The notes under the pieces are model-generated. The model worked only from the letters and a program-made list of their open reading frames with translations. It did not search any database and was not told where the DNA came from. Shown here in pieces: positions 12,441 to 24,445 of a stretch of 64,000 bases of DNA. A program made the translations under genes and the position numbers. Numbering within the stretch: position 1 is the stretch's first letter; each line of letters starts with the position of its first letter. The stretch is from Limnoperna fortunei (Eukaryota; Mollusca; Bivalvia; Mytilida; Modiolidae), in contig OX104113.1 of assembly GCA_944474755.1 (NCBI GenBank), positions 21,205,563 through 21,269,562 on the forward strand, written 5' to 3'.

Positions 12441-12621
12441 CCTGCCACGTCTGAAGGAATAGTGGCCGGATGCGACTATTTCGCGTTTTTTGTTTTACGA
12501 TAGCGTGAAATGGTCTCTTCCGGCCACCACAGTGAAGTGGAGTCGGCACAAACTGATTATTTTTTTTAAGGACCTCATATACTTCAATCATGCAAGTAAC
12601 TTTTTCTTTAGCGAAAATTTG
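12441..12621 (-). other. possible first coding exon with CCAAT promoter, unidentified
   Basis: On the minus strand a frame reads from an ATG (MIEVYEVLKKNNQFVPTP...) for about 50 codons to a strong donor, CAG followed by GTATGG. About 30-45 bases upstream is CTGATTGGCTGG, a CCAAT box. Base composition is more GC-rich than the surroundings. I do not recognise the protein and found no following exon, so this is weak. It could be chance. Confidence 0.15.
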
Positions 12622-13524
12622 TAAACTTCCAGCCAATCAGAAACAAGTATTCACGTTAGCAGTTATTAGAACTATGTGTAAACAATAATGATAATGGCAT
12701 ACCCGGACTTTTAGTCCGGTGACCTAAAGCAAAATTGGGAATAACAGTATAGAATTAAACTAATCATAATTTTCTTCTTACCTAAAAGTGTCATGCGGTA
12801 TCATTTCACTATCTCGAGATTTGTTTTTGTTTTAAAGTTATAGAAAGAAATATTAGAAATTATTTCTCAACCTCGAATATACTTAATAATTTACGATGTA
12901 GATTTTTTTATTTAAAAAAGCAGTTATAAACATGAACAAGCTAAAGTAAGAGAAGAAATATTAAAAAACTGGAAACTCTTTCAGTCATAAAGACCACAAA
13001 TACTGTAAAATGCTAATCTATGAAATGAAAACGAATTAAATAAAGACATATTCGTTTATTATGACACAATTACCATCCATTTTAAACATCAGGATTTATG
13101 TAAAAACATTGACAAAGATTCTGAAGAATTTATAATTAATAAGTTAAATTTATTGGAAAAAGAAATGTGTTATAATGAATGCACAGACAGGCCCATTAGT
13201 ATATCTCAAATTAAGGTGTTATTAAAAATATAAAATATAATAAGTCAGGTGGACATGACCGCATTATAAATGAAATAATAAAAGAGAGCTGTACATTTAC
13301 ATTGAAGTCAGAATCTAAGTTATTTAATCTAATATTAAGACTGGATGTTATCCAAAGCCATGGGAAAAGTCTTTTATAACTCCTATATTTAAGAAAGGGG
13401 ATAAGGACGATTTAAATAATTATAGAGGCATCTCATTAATGAGCTGTTTGTCAAAAGTCTTTAGTGCAATATTAAATAATAGATTGGTAGATTTTATGCA
13501 CGACAAACTCTCAGTTTAGATTTA

Positions 13525-16342
13525 GAAAAAAATCATAGAACTACATATAGTTTATTTATACTTAAATCATTAATAAATAATTACTTACATATAGAGAAAC
13601 GAAAAATTATTCATATGTTTTGTCGATTTCCAAAAGGCTTTTGATTCTGTATAGAGACAAGGTCTTTTGTTTAAATTTGGTTACCTTGAAAAAGGTAAAC
13701 TTTTCTTTCGAATCATGAAAAAGCAACTTGGAAATACTCTAAACTCTTTTAAACATTAAAGTTATAATTCAAAATTATATATGGTTAAGACAAGGTGATT
13801 CAATTAGTCCTACCATCTTAAATATTTTTATTGATGATATTGTAGAACTATTTGTGCATGAAGAATGTTATTCTGCACAATTAGTCAATACAAAAATAGG
13901 CAGTCTTCTCTTTGCAGACGATTTAATACCAATATCAGAATCTGCTGAAGGGATACAAAATAATCTGAACAATTAATCCAAATATTATGATATGTGGCAA
14001 TTAACAGTCAATGAAAAGAAGACAAAAACAATGATCTTAGAAAACCGCCAAACATTATGAAGACTAAATTTAACCTATAAAAATAAACCACTTGATATTG
14101 TTAATAAATATAAATTTTTTGGTTGCACAATTTAAAAAAAAGGCAGTTTAATTCCATGTTTATCAGATATGGCAAACAAGGCAAAAAAATTTTGTTTGCA
14201 ATAAAGTCCTATACCAATAATTTTGAGGCAGTTCCATTTAAAGTTGAAGTAAATCTTTTTGAAAACATGATTAAACCAAAATTAACAAACAACTCAGAAA
14301 TTTGTATTATGGTCGCTTATCTAAAAGAGTTTCGCTCTAAAATTAGAGCGCAGAAAAAAATTCATAATATAGCATTTTAAATTTTATAGATAAAAACCCA
14401 ATACAACAAGTTCACTTAAAATATTAAATCTGCGTCCGCTTTTTTCCCCATGCCTTAATGGTGTACGACAAGGGGAAATTTATCCCCCTTTTTATTTCCG
14501 GTATTTTTAAATGACCTTGATTCCTTCTTATCAAGCTGTGATATTAGAGGTCTTGATTCAATAACCACTGACATGATGAAAAATTTGATATATATATATT
14601 CGACTATTTTCACTGTTGTATGCTGATGCTACTGTTTTGTTGGCCGAAAATGAAAATAGTATGCAAAATCTTTTAGATGCTTTTTCAGATTACTGCAAAA
14701 GCTGAAAGCTTAAGATTAATATTGATAAAACAAAAATTACGATATTTTCTAAAGGAAAAATATCAAACAGACTTAAATTTTACTTGGATAGTCATGAGCT
14801 AGAAACAGTTCAAGAATTTAATTTTTTAGGTGTTACATTGTCAAGATATGGCTCATTTAATGTAGCAAAACAGATAGCTGTTAAGAAAGCCACAAAAGCA
14901 TTGTATGAAGTACTTAAACAAGGAAGATTACAAAAAAAAATCATAGAACTACATATAGTTTATTTATACTTAAATCATTAATAAATAATTACTTACATAT
15001 AGAGAAACGAAAAATTATTCATATGTTTTGTCGATTTCCAAAAAGCTTTTGATTCTGTATAGAGACAAGGTCTTTTGTTTAAATTTGGTTACCTTGAAAA
15101 AGGTAAACTTTTCTTTCGAATCATGAAAAAGCAACTTGGAAATACTCTAAACTCTTTTAAACATTAAAGTTATAATTCAAACTTATATATGGTTAAGACA
15201 AGGTGATTCAATTAGTCCTACCCTCTTCAATATTTGTATTAATGATATTGTAGAACTATTTGTGCGTGAAGAATGTTATTCTGCACAATTAGTCAATACA
15301 AAAATAGGCAGTCTTCTCTTTGCAGACGATTTAATACCAATATCAGAATCTGCTGAAGGGATACAAAATAATCTGAACAATTAATCCAAATATTATGATA
15401 TGTGGCAATTAACAGTCAATGAAAAGAAGACAAAAACAATGATCTTAGAAAACCGCCAAACATTATGAAGACTAAATTTAACCTATAAAAATAAACCACT
15501 TGATATTGTTAATAAATATAAATTTTTTGGTTGCACAATTTAAAAAAAAAGGCAGTTTAATTCCATGTTTATCAGATATGGCAAACAAGGCAAACAAGTT
15601 TTGTTTGCAATAAAGTCCTATACCAATAATTTTGAGGCAGTACCATTTAAAGTTGAAGTAAATCTTTTTGAAAACATGATTAAACCAAAATTAACAAACA
15701 ACTCAGAAATTTGTATTATGGCCGCTTATCTAAAAGAGTTTCGCTCTAAAATTAGAGCGCAGAAAAAAATTCACAATATAGCATTTTAAATTTTATAGAT
15801 AAAAACCCAATACTACAAGTTCACTTAAAATATTAAATCTGCGTCCGCTTTTTTTTCCCATGCCTTAATGGTGTACGACAAGGGGAAATTTATCCCCCTT
15901 TTTATTTCCGGTATTTTTAAATGACCTTGATTCCTTCTTATCAAGCTGTGATATTAGAGGTCTTGATTCAATAACCACTGACATTGATGAAAAATTTGAT
16001 ATATATATATTCGACTATTTTCACTGTTGTATGCTGATGCTACTGTTTTGTTGGCCGAAAATGAAAATAGTATGCAAAATCTTTTAGATGCTTTTTCAGA
16101 TTACTGCAAAAGCTGAAAGCTTAAGATTAATATTGATAAAACAAAAATTACGATATTTTCTAAAGGAAAAATATCAAACAGACTTAAATTTTACTTGGAT
16201 AGTCATGAGCTAGAAACAGTTCAAGAATTTAATTTTTTAGGTGTTACATTGTCAAGATATGGCTCATTTAATGTAGCAAAACAGATAGCTGTTAAGAAAG
16301 CCACAAAAGCATTGTATGAAGTACTTAAACTAGGAAGATTAC
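13525..16342 (+). repeat. head-to-tail duplication of a 1408-bp LINE segment
   Basis: The segment starting TCATAGAACTACATATAG at 13533 restarts at 14941, and the two copies run nearly identically to GGAAGATTAC at about 14931 and 16342. The junction is a run of nine A residues, also present as seven A residues at the start of copy 1, so microhomology at poly-A is a plausible cause. Differences are few substitutions and small indels, so it is recent relative to the LINE itself. Both copies share the inactive YADA in place of YADD. Confidence 0.9.
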
Positions 16343-16376
16343 ATAATTTATCAATTACATGTCAACTTGATCTCTT

Positions 16377-16439
16377 CATCCTCCCAAGTCACTGATGATG
16401 GAGCGAACGCGGACTCAGAACCCCTGACTTGGGAGGATG
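16377..16439. mobile_element. 63-bp palindromic micro-MITE inside a LINE frame
   Basis: Terminal inverted repeats CATCCTCCCAAGTCA and TGACTTGGGAGGATG. Flanked exactly by GATCTCTT (16369-16376 and 16440-16447). Excising the element and one copy of the 8-mer restores the LINE frame as QLDLFDKMVKPVLLYG, which proves insertion into a coding LINE. Same family as 1270-1341. Confidence 0.92.
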
Positions 16440-17171
16440 GATCTCTTTGACAAAATGGTGAAACCAGTCTTACTGTATGGCTCTGAGGTATGGGGATTTG
16501 GAAACCTCGACGTGGTTGAAAAAGTTCATCTCAAATTTTGTAAATTGTTATTACACCTGAAAGCATCTACCCCATCAAGTATGATTTATGATGAACTAGG
16601 GCGCTTTCCGTTATATATTGATATTAAAGTAAGGGTTATATCGTTTTGGTCTAAGTTACTAGCTGGCAAGAAATCTAAAATCCATTTTATCTTATATAGT
16701 CTGGCATTAAGTTTGTTAGATCACCAAAGAAAGAAATTCAACTGGCTTAACAATGTCAAAAGAATATTGAATACATGTGGACTATCGTATGAACATGAAT
16801 TAGTTAATATCTTCTGTAAAACAAAATCTTAGGGACCAATTTATTCAAACCTGGAATGATACTGTACAAAATTCACCAAAACTTTGAATTATAGACTTTT
16901 TAAAAATGTCATAAAACTACTAGCAGAGTATTTTAAATTTTTAGATAACAAAATGATTATTGACTTATGTAAGTTTCGAACAGTTTATCATAGACTGCCA
17001 ATAGAAGAAGGTAGATGGTCAGACATAACCAGAAATAATCGCATCTGTAATATTTGTAGACAACACGATACAGGTGATGAATATCATTATATATTTGTTT
17101 GTCCTTTTTTACAAGAAAGTCGTAAAAAGTTAAGTTTATTCATTGTTACTATTTTAAACGACCAAATGTGA
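16440..17171 (+). pseudogene. LINE C-terminal coding segment (thumb, Cys/His knuckle)
   Basis: Two long frames (to 16832, then 16884-17171) joined across an in-frame stop. The first starts LFDKMVKPVLLYGSEVWG, typical of the region after LINE reverse transcriptase. The second ends with the spaced Cys/His pattern CNICRQHD...EYHYIFVCPF. A micro-MITE separates it from its upstream part. Confidence 0.8.
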
Positions 17172-17332
17172 TTAAATTTAGTGACCTTATGAATAGTCAC
17201 AATAGATCAAAATTGATTAAGCTTGTCAAGTTGATTAAAATAATTAAGAAAACCTTGGCTATCCCAGGCTGAGTTTAATTACTTTTTAGTTTAAGTTTTT
17301 AGTTTGTGTTTTAGTTTGTATATTACTGTATT

Positions 17333-17352
17333 TGTGTGTGTGTGTGTGTGTT
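17333..17352. repeat. (TG)n microsatellite in the LINE 3' region
   Basis: About ten uninterrupted TG units just before the LINE's AATAAA-like end. Confidence 0.9.
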
Positions 17353-17579
17353 TATTTTGTTATTACTTTTTGTTTCTCTGTACTACTGTCTTGTGGTGTT
17401 AGAGAATAAAAATAAAATATATATATAGTAAGAAGAAATACAACAAATATAACTTGACAGTCTTCGCAATTCAAAACAAAAACTGTCCGTTTTTTCATGG
17501 GCGTCGGTCGTTATACACCAAACAGCGCGATAAGTGGTGATTCGGCTTGGATTCCTCCTTGTTTAAGATAATGGCGTAG

Positions 17580-20380
17580 TGTGATCAATTACTGGAATCG
17601 TTTGCGAAATATGAACGTTGACATTAAATAAACGAGTTCACACAACTGGGCAGAACACACAGTTCGAATATTGTAATATCGGAGAATGGTACAATAGCGA
17701 CAACGTCCACAAAGTTACGGTTATAAATAAAATAGAGGAGAAACTTATATCTGATTTTAGTGATAAACATGCTAAATGGAATGAAGATTTCGTCGAAACA
17801 CCAAGAGACGAGGGGAAACAGGTGGAAATAAACTGTGTACGTACAGAACTTTCAAATAAGAAATTAAATGCGAGCTTTATCTTTAAAGGACATTGCCATC
17901 GTCATGGGAGATATGAATGCAAAGGTAGGATCTGTTAACACCGGTTTTGAAGAAATAATGGGAACCAGAGGTCTAGGCACTATGAACGAGAATGGAGAAT
18001 TATTTGCTAGTTTCTGCGCCACAACCTGGTAATTGGATGGACTGTCTTTCCACATAAGGCATGCCATCTAGCAACATGTGTTTCTCCTGACTTGAGAACA
18101 GGAAACCAAATCGACCATGTATGTATCTCGAGGAGGTTCAGACGAAGCCTTCAAGACGTTAGAGTCAAGAGGGTGCAGTGCAGATGCGGCATCAGATCAC
18201 CACCTACTTGTTGCCAACATCAAACTTAAATTGAAGAAGCATGGAAATAGCGAACAAGCTGCGAAACGATATCATGTCTCAAAATTGAAGAACAGAAGAA
18301 TACAAGAATAATTCCAGGTCGATATTAGAAATCGGTTTGCCATTCTCAACAGCAGGGATCACGATCAAATGTCAACTGAGGGCTACTGGAAAGAGGTTAA
18401 AGAAACATTTATATCATCATGCGAAGCAACAGTTGGACGGAGGAACAGGAAACATTAGGAATGGATATCACCTGAGACACTTATCAAAGTTGAAACTAGG
18501 AAGAAGTTGAAAGAAACTTTAAACAACAGCAAGACAAGAGCAGCAAAGCAAAAGGCACAAAATAAAGCAGTACTCTGAAGCAGACAAAGCTGGGAAAAAT
18601 AGTGCTAGACGAGATAAGCGAGAATTCTTCTCCAAAAAGACCTTGGAAGCAGAAGAAGCAGTCAGTCAAAACAACATCAAGAGCTTGTATGACAACATCA
18701 GAATGCTGACAAACAAATCCAAAAAAGGCGGTAGGCCAGTAAAGGATAAAGAGGGGAACACCTTGAAAACAACAGAAGATCAAATGAGAAGATGGGTTGA
18801 GCACTTCAAAGAGGTGTTAAACCAAGAGCCACCAACTCAGCAAGCAGATATTCAAACAGCTAGAGAGATACTACCTATCAATTGTAACCGACCAACAAAG
18901 GCCGAAATTACCAAAGCCAGCAACACTTTGAAAAACAATAAATCAGCAGAAGTCCTAAAGGCTGATATAGAAACATCAACGCAAATACTGTATGTCCTGA
19001 TTGGTAAGATCTGGAATGAAGAAGACATATCACAAAACTGAAAGGAAGGACATATTGTGAAACTACCAAAGAAAGGTTACCTCAGCATCTCCGACAACTA
19101 CAGAGGAATAATGCTCCTATTAGTACCTGGCAAAGTCTTGAATAAAATAATCCTGGAGCGCATGAAGAAAGCTGTCGATCAGAAGCTGCGAGACAATCAA
19201 GACAGTTTTCGCAAAAACAGATCATGTGCTGACCAGATAGCCACCTTACGTATAATCTTGGAGCAATCACTGGAATTCAACTCATCACTATATGTGGTCT
19301 TCATCGATTACCAAAAAGCGTTTGATAGCCTAGACAGATCAGTGTTGTGGCAACTAATGGTTCATTATGGAATTCCTGATAAATTCATCAACATCATTAC
19401 GAACACGTAAACAGGAATGCAGAGCCGGATAATGCACGAAGGTCAACTGACTGATCCGTTTGACATCACAACTGGAGTACGACAGGGATGTTTATTGTCA
19501 CCATTCCTATTCTTACTAGCAGTTGACTGGATCATGAAACAGACTACTACAAACAGAAGAAATGTAATCCAGTGGACACTAACCGAACAGCTAGATGACT
19601 TAAAATTTGCAGACGACAACGCACTTCTGTCTCACAATCACCAGCAGAGGAAGGATAAGTTGTCAACAATAGAACAGAGAGCAGCCGAGTCTGGCCTTAT
19701 CATGAACACAAAGAAGACCAAAGTGCTCAAGGCAAACAGCAACCGCCTTGTGAGGCTGGAAGTTAAATAAACTCCTCTGGAAGAAGTAGACTCCTTTACA
19801 TATCATGGCAGTGTCATGGACGGAAAGGGAGTCTCAGAACAAGACATTACTACCCGTATAGGAAAAGCGAGGACAGCATTTAGAATGATGACACCTATTT
19901 GGAAAGCCGGAAACATCACCACAAATACCAAAATCAGACTTTTCAACTCAAACGTCAAAACCATCTTCCTGTATGGCTGTGAGACCTGGAGTACAACCAA
20001 ATGTCTTCTGAACAAACTACAAGTGTTTATAAACAGATGTCTCAGGCAAATCTTAAAGATCAGATGGCCAGAACAGCGACCTATGGATAAGGACCAAACA
20101 ACAACCGATAAAAGCAGAGCTGATAAAAAGAAAATGGAGGTGGATCGGGCATAAACTCAGGAAACCACCCAACTCCATCACCAGGCAAGCTCTGCAGTGG
20201 AACCCGCAAGGAAAAAGGAAAGTTGGAAGGCCAAGAGACACCTGGCGGAGAAACCTACAAGCCGAAATGGACACTGAGTGTTACAGATGGCAAGATCTTA
20301 TTAGAATGGCCCTGAACCGAACACGGTGGAGAAGTGTTGTTGATGGCTTATGTTCCTCCCTGGTACACAAGGCATAAGTC
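17580..20380 (+). pseudogene. LINE with APE endonuclease and reverse transcriptase, broken
   Basis: Endonuclease blocks are visible: VMGDMNAKVGS (about 17895-17935), a NQIDHV block, and SDHHLLVANIK (18195). Reverse transcriptase follows in pieces: LPKKG with DNYRGIMLL (19060-19120), FRKNRSCADQIATLR (19205), VFIDYQKAFDSLDR (19295), TTGVRQGCLLSPFLFLLAVD (19470), LKFADDNALLSHN (19600) and the LYGCETWS thumb block (19970). The last part is basic (KRKWRWIGH-like, 20130 on). At least five stops or frameshifts separate the pieces. Elements of this kind are often annotated as craniofacial-development-protein-2-like; I cannot settle the clade. Confidence 0.9.
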
Positions 20381-20394
20381 AAAGTTTATCTTTA

Positions 20395-20880
20395 TAGAAC
20401 TTTTATAACTCCAACACAACGTAGAGCGTACTGTCAATTCCGATGTGGGGTTGCACCACTATACGAATAGAAACTGGCCGTTTCGAAAGATTATCGGTAG
20501 AACAAACTTGCGTTCTATGTGAAACTGCGATTGAGAATGAAGAACACGTACTCATGGAATGTCCTCTATATGACGATATTAGATGAACTATATACTACCT
20601 TAGTGCAATACGAAGAAAATTTTTATGCACTTGATTATATCAATAAAATGTCCATTATGTTAGGCTCATAAAACTTTCACGTTATTCTGAAAAGTGCCAA
20701 AACCTGCAAGACAATTTTGTATACCGACAATCTTTTTTATTTTTTTTTATTTTTATTTATTTTTGTTGAGACTGTAAATATTCGTTTTAATTGCAAGCTC
20801 CGTTTTTATTCTGTTTTTAACTGTGAAATATCTTTTAATAGTCTCTCATAATTCCTTTTAGAACTGTATCAATATATTTT
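20395..20880 (+). pseudogene. 3' end of another LINE
   Basis: Translation gives QRRAYCQFRCGVAPLY, then a Cys/His knuckle, CETAIENEEHVLMECPLYDD (20515-20580), the usual C-terminus of a CR1-like LINE. An AT-rich tail follows. It differs from both LINEs upstream. Confidence 0.75.
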
Positions 20881-20890
20881 ATGCTTTTTT

Positions 20891-21284
20891 ATACCCCGCC
20901 ACACGAAGTGGCGAGGTATTATGTTATACCCTCAGTTTCGTTCGGTGTCTGTCCGTCCGTCCGTCCGTCCCCCCGAAGGTTTCCAGATGATAACTTGAAA
21001 ACGCCTCAAGGGATTTGAATGATATTTTGCACAGCTGTTCAGTACAATAAAATACAAGTCAAGTTCAATTTTCAGGATGATCCGAAAAATATTATTGAAG
21101 TTTTGCCACTTTATAAATTTTCAAATTGACAATAAGGAAATTTTCTGGTCTAAGAAAGATAACTCATTTCTTTCTGTCTCTATATACAGTATAGTATACT
21201 CATTTCTTTCTGTCTCTATATACAGTATAGTATACTAGTTTATACAAATATATTTAACTATTGATGAATATCGTGGCGGGGTAT
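20891..21284. mobile_element. Helentron/pearl-like non-autonomous element, ATACCCCGCCAC type
   Basis: Starts ATACCCCGCCAC, immediately followed by its complement (GTGGCGAGGTAT) as a hairpin, and the same complement recurs at the far end as GTGGCGGGGTAT (21273-21284). The interior has a (GTCC)n run and a 36-bp unit repeated twice in tandem (21163-21234). A related copy is at 46777-47605. The assignment to the Helentron-associated group rests on this layout and is inference. Confidence 0.6.
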
Positions 21285-21579
21285 CATTTAATGTCACATT
21301 AGATGCCCTATTTTTTATTATATGTGTATATTTTATTGTAAATATATTGATGGTGAGACGTAAATAAACTGTATCTCTATCAATAAGAAAATTGAAAATC
21401 TAAATCTGGAAAATAAAAATTAACATTATATATAAATATTTGAAACAATATAAAAATAAGTTCTGTTTGCCACATTTAAATAAAGAAACAAGAAGAATAA
21501 TAACTAAATTTAGAATAAGTGACCATGATTTATTAATAGAATAAGGTAGATATTATAAAATTCCAATAGAGCAAAGATA

Positions 21580-23300
21580 GCGACACCTGGTACCATGCAT
21601 CCTGTGCCGGTCTGACAAGTCAACAATATTCCAAACTAGCGAACTCGTCAGTTCCTTGGTTTGGTATGGTATGCAATGCTTCAAATCACTCAATCATATT
21701 ATACGACCTGATTGACTCAGCTCAGAGTAACACCTCCATGTTGTCATCATCAAGCCTAAGCCAATATGCATCAACAGACCACGAAAGTGATATAAGCTTT
21801 GGACAACCAGTTGCATCATCCTCTACGAAACGAATGGGAACTACTAATACTAAGATCAAGATTATAAGGAAAGTATTAAGAACACTAATCAACTTTCCGA
21901 GTATAAAAAACAAACGCAAAGAAATAACAGCACGACATGACGTAATAATAGGAACCGAGACATGGCTATTCGACAAGTTAGGTAGAAATATTCTCTCCTG
22001 AACTTGGTTTTGATGTATTGTACAGGTGACCCTCACGGCGGAATACTTATTGTAGCAAAAACTGAGTTTGGACTCCCACATGAGTTTGTGAGCATGGACG
22101 CCTAATTAATAGCAGGAACCATTAAAGTGAACACCAAGCAGTACACCATCGCTAGCTACTAAAGACCACCTGGCAGTAACAATGTTAAAGGAATTGAGAA
22201 AACCATTAAAGAGATTTAAAAATTCAGAAACACGCACAAGAAGAACATCTTCCTATACTTGGAGGGGATTTCAATCTGCCAGATGTAGACTGGAAGTCCA
22301 ATAGCATCACTAGAAACCATGTACCTCAATCAGTCAACAAGGCCTTCGTACAGTTATCAGCAGACTTGTCCATCGAACAAACTAACCAGAACAAAACAAG
22401 GGGAGAAAACATCATTTATTTGTATTTCACGAGCCACCCCGGACACATGGAGCGATGCAAGACAATACCTCCGCTAGGTAATAGCAATCATGATATTGGT
22501 CTAGCCAACATGAAAACATCTGTCTATAAACATAAACCTATCAGAAGTAAGATACACTTGTGGAAGAAAGCAAACCTAGACGGAATGAAACAGCAGCTAG
22601 ATTCTGAGCACATCTCCTTCGGGGATACCAACTTTAATGATATAGACACCATGTGGAACAGAATTAAACAGATAATTATGGATTCCATAGATCCATTTGT
22701 ACCAACTAAAAGAACTGCAGCAAGACAGAGCAATCCATTGATAAACACCAACCTAAGGTGACTAATTAAGCGTAAACAGAGGGCCTACAACAAAGCAAAA
22801 AGTAGCAAGGAAAACCAGAGATTGGAACAGATACAAGAAATTAAAGAGTCAACTTGAGACAAGAAGAGCTCAGAGATTGGAACAGATACAAGAAATTAAA
22901 GTATGGGATCCCCACCAAATCACTCTGACAAAGAACATTGAACAGGTGCAAAGAAGATCTGCCCGTTTTGTGTACAACAATTACCATGACAACGCCCCTG
23001 GCTGCGTAACAGAGCTTCTAGAGCAACTCCAATGGGAATTACTCCAGAGCAGACGATGGAAACAGAGTCTAGTCACGTGCTTTAAGATCCAGCACCACAT
23101 GGTTGCCATTGATCCTGACCTGTACTATTCAGCAGGAGACTCTAAGAGGCAGCAACAAACTCAGGCAAACCAGAGCCCATCGGGATGTTTACTACCATTC
23201 CTTCTTCCCCAGAACAACCCGAGAGTGGAGCAATTAAGTTACCACAGGCCGTAGTGGAGTCATGCACAGTAGAGGACTTCAGGTCCAGGTTGAGCACCAT
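21580..23300 (+). pseudogene. internally deleted LINE: endonuclease joined to C-terminus
   Basis: Endonuclease-like blocks: a TETWL-like segment (about 21955), ILGGDFNLPDVDWKS (22250-22300), and GNSNHDIGLANMK (22480). Then KRKQRAYNKAKSSK (22770). The text jumps to the post-reverse-transcriptase region: IEQVQRRSARFVYNNY (22935) and AVVESCTVEDFRSRLS (23250). The whole reverse transcriptase is missing. At the junction a 31-bp block starting CAGAGATTGGAACAGATAC occurs twice (22815 and 22872). Confidence 0.85.
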
Positions 23301-23329
23301 CCAGCTTACCTTGGATAGACAGATCACCT

Positions 23330-23990
23330 TACCGTTCATGGCATTCAGTTTAACCATGGATGTTCTATGTATAGTATGCACAAAATCGCTGAGACCTCGC
23401 CAAGAAGTCATTACATGTAACATGTCACAGAAAGCAACACAGATGTTGTGCCTCAGATATAAGCAGAAATGAGTACCGACTCATGTTGAGAACAACTGGC
23501 AAAGTTCCGTTTTACTGCAATGAATGTAAAGCTGATAACACCATAACACCCTATCCACACAGTTTAGGCTTAGACTCGTACTAGGATACAGTTGCTGCTA
23601 GATCACCCACTCTTTCGTCTACCAGTACTAGTGGCGATAACACTTTGCCTTCATTACAACAACCCGGATGCAAAGAGGACACGACTGAGCAAAATGCCGA
23701 TCAAAGTACAGTGCACATCCCAAGAGTACCACACGTACGAGGAACCCATGATAGTGCCGGAAAAATGCTATAAACGGCGACACCAGACCAGAAGAACTGA
23801 CAATCCACGACAACACTGTTACCTACACATAGTCGTGATCAGTCATAAGCAGCGATGGATTCACCTTTGTGTTCAAGAAACTGAACAAGGATGGATAAGT
23901 TTTATTGTGGTGCAGTGTTAGAAACAAGAAGACGACATGGTCAGCCACTGTCACACAGAGAGGAGATTCGTTTATATCACTATCGAACAT
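23330..23990 (+). pseudogene. broken PHD-like plus FLYWCH zinc-finger coding remnant
   Basis: From an ATG near 23338, the frame reads MDVLCIVCTKSLRPRQEVITC, then shifts frame and continues CHRKQHRCCASDISRNEYR and VPFYCNECKAD. This gives the C-x2-C ... C-x2-C/H ... H-x2-C ... C-x2-C spacing of a PHD-like finger. After a Ser/Thr-rich linker (23590-23760) comes GFTFVFKKLNKDG, a stop, then WCSVRNKKTTWSATV (23850-23975), matching the FLYWCH pattern. FLYWCH domains are common in MULE transposases and in host zinc-finger proteins. No MULE catalytic domain follows. Several stops make it a pseudogene. Confidence 0.65.
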
Positions 23991-24299
23991 TTATTTAAAA
24001 CTAATGGTATTATATTAAAATAAAATATTCTCAAAATTGTTGTATTAACAAGTTTCTAGAGCAGTTGTGCGTCTTGTCTCGAGCGGTGAACGACTTGTCC
24101 CGGCGGAAAGTGGGCGACTTGTCTTGAATAGGGGCGACATGTCTTGGGGGCGACTTGACCTGATACCGACCACCTACCACCTAACACAGCTTGTTTTTAA
24201 TTTGTATATACTCCATTTGGATTTTAATTTGGATCTTGTCACGTTTGGATTGGAGTCTCCTGTCTGTCTAACCCCGAGTCAAATACACTCAAGCTTGAG

Positions 24300-24410
24300 A
24301 ACGACTCGTATCCGGGAAGAAGAAGCTCGTATCCGGGAAGAAGAAGAAGATTATGTTAAATGTGTAATGCGATAGAAGATGACCTACATATCTTTTTTCG
24401 TTGTAAAATA

Positions 24411-24445
<35 letters not shown>

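Larger units (their letters stand above)
12950..17440 (+). mobile_element. composite LINE with internal 1.4-kb tandem duplication
   Basis: Fragments of reverse transcriptase occur in order: KSGGHDRIINEIIK (about 13235), IFKKGDKDDLNNYRGISL (about 13390), SQFRFRKK-like, RQGDSISPT (13790), LLFADDLIPISE (13915), then a second core with GVRQGE, VVYADATVLLAENE and INIDKTKITIFSKGK. The C-terminal part (16440-17170) reads LVKP-like, VLLYGSEVWGF and a cysteine/histidine knuckle, CNICRQHDTGDEYHYIFVC. The 3' end has a (TG)n run and AATAAA-type sequences. All cores carry stops or frameshifts. The clade looks jockey/CR1-like but cannot be fixed by eye. Confidence 0.85.

Noticed and set aside
18496..18804. 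102-codon minus-strand frame
   Set aside because: Antisense shadow of the LINE on the plus strand.
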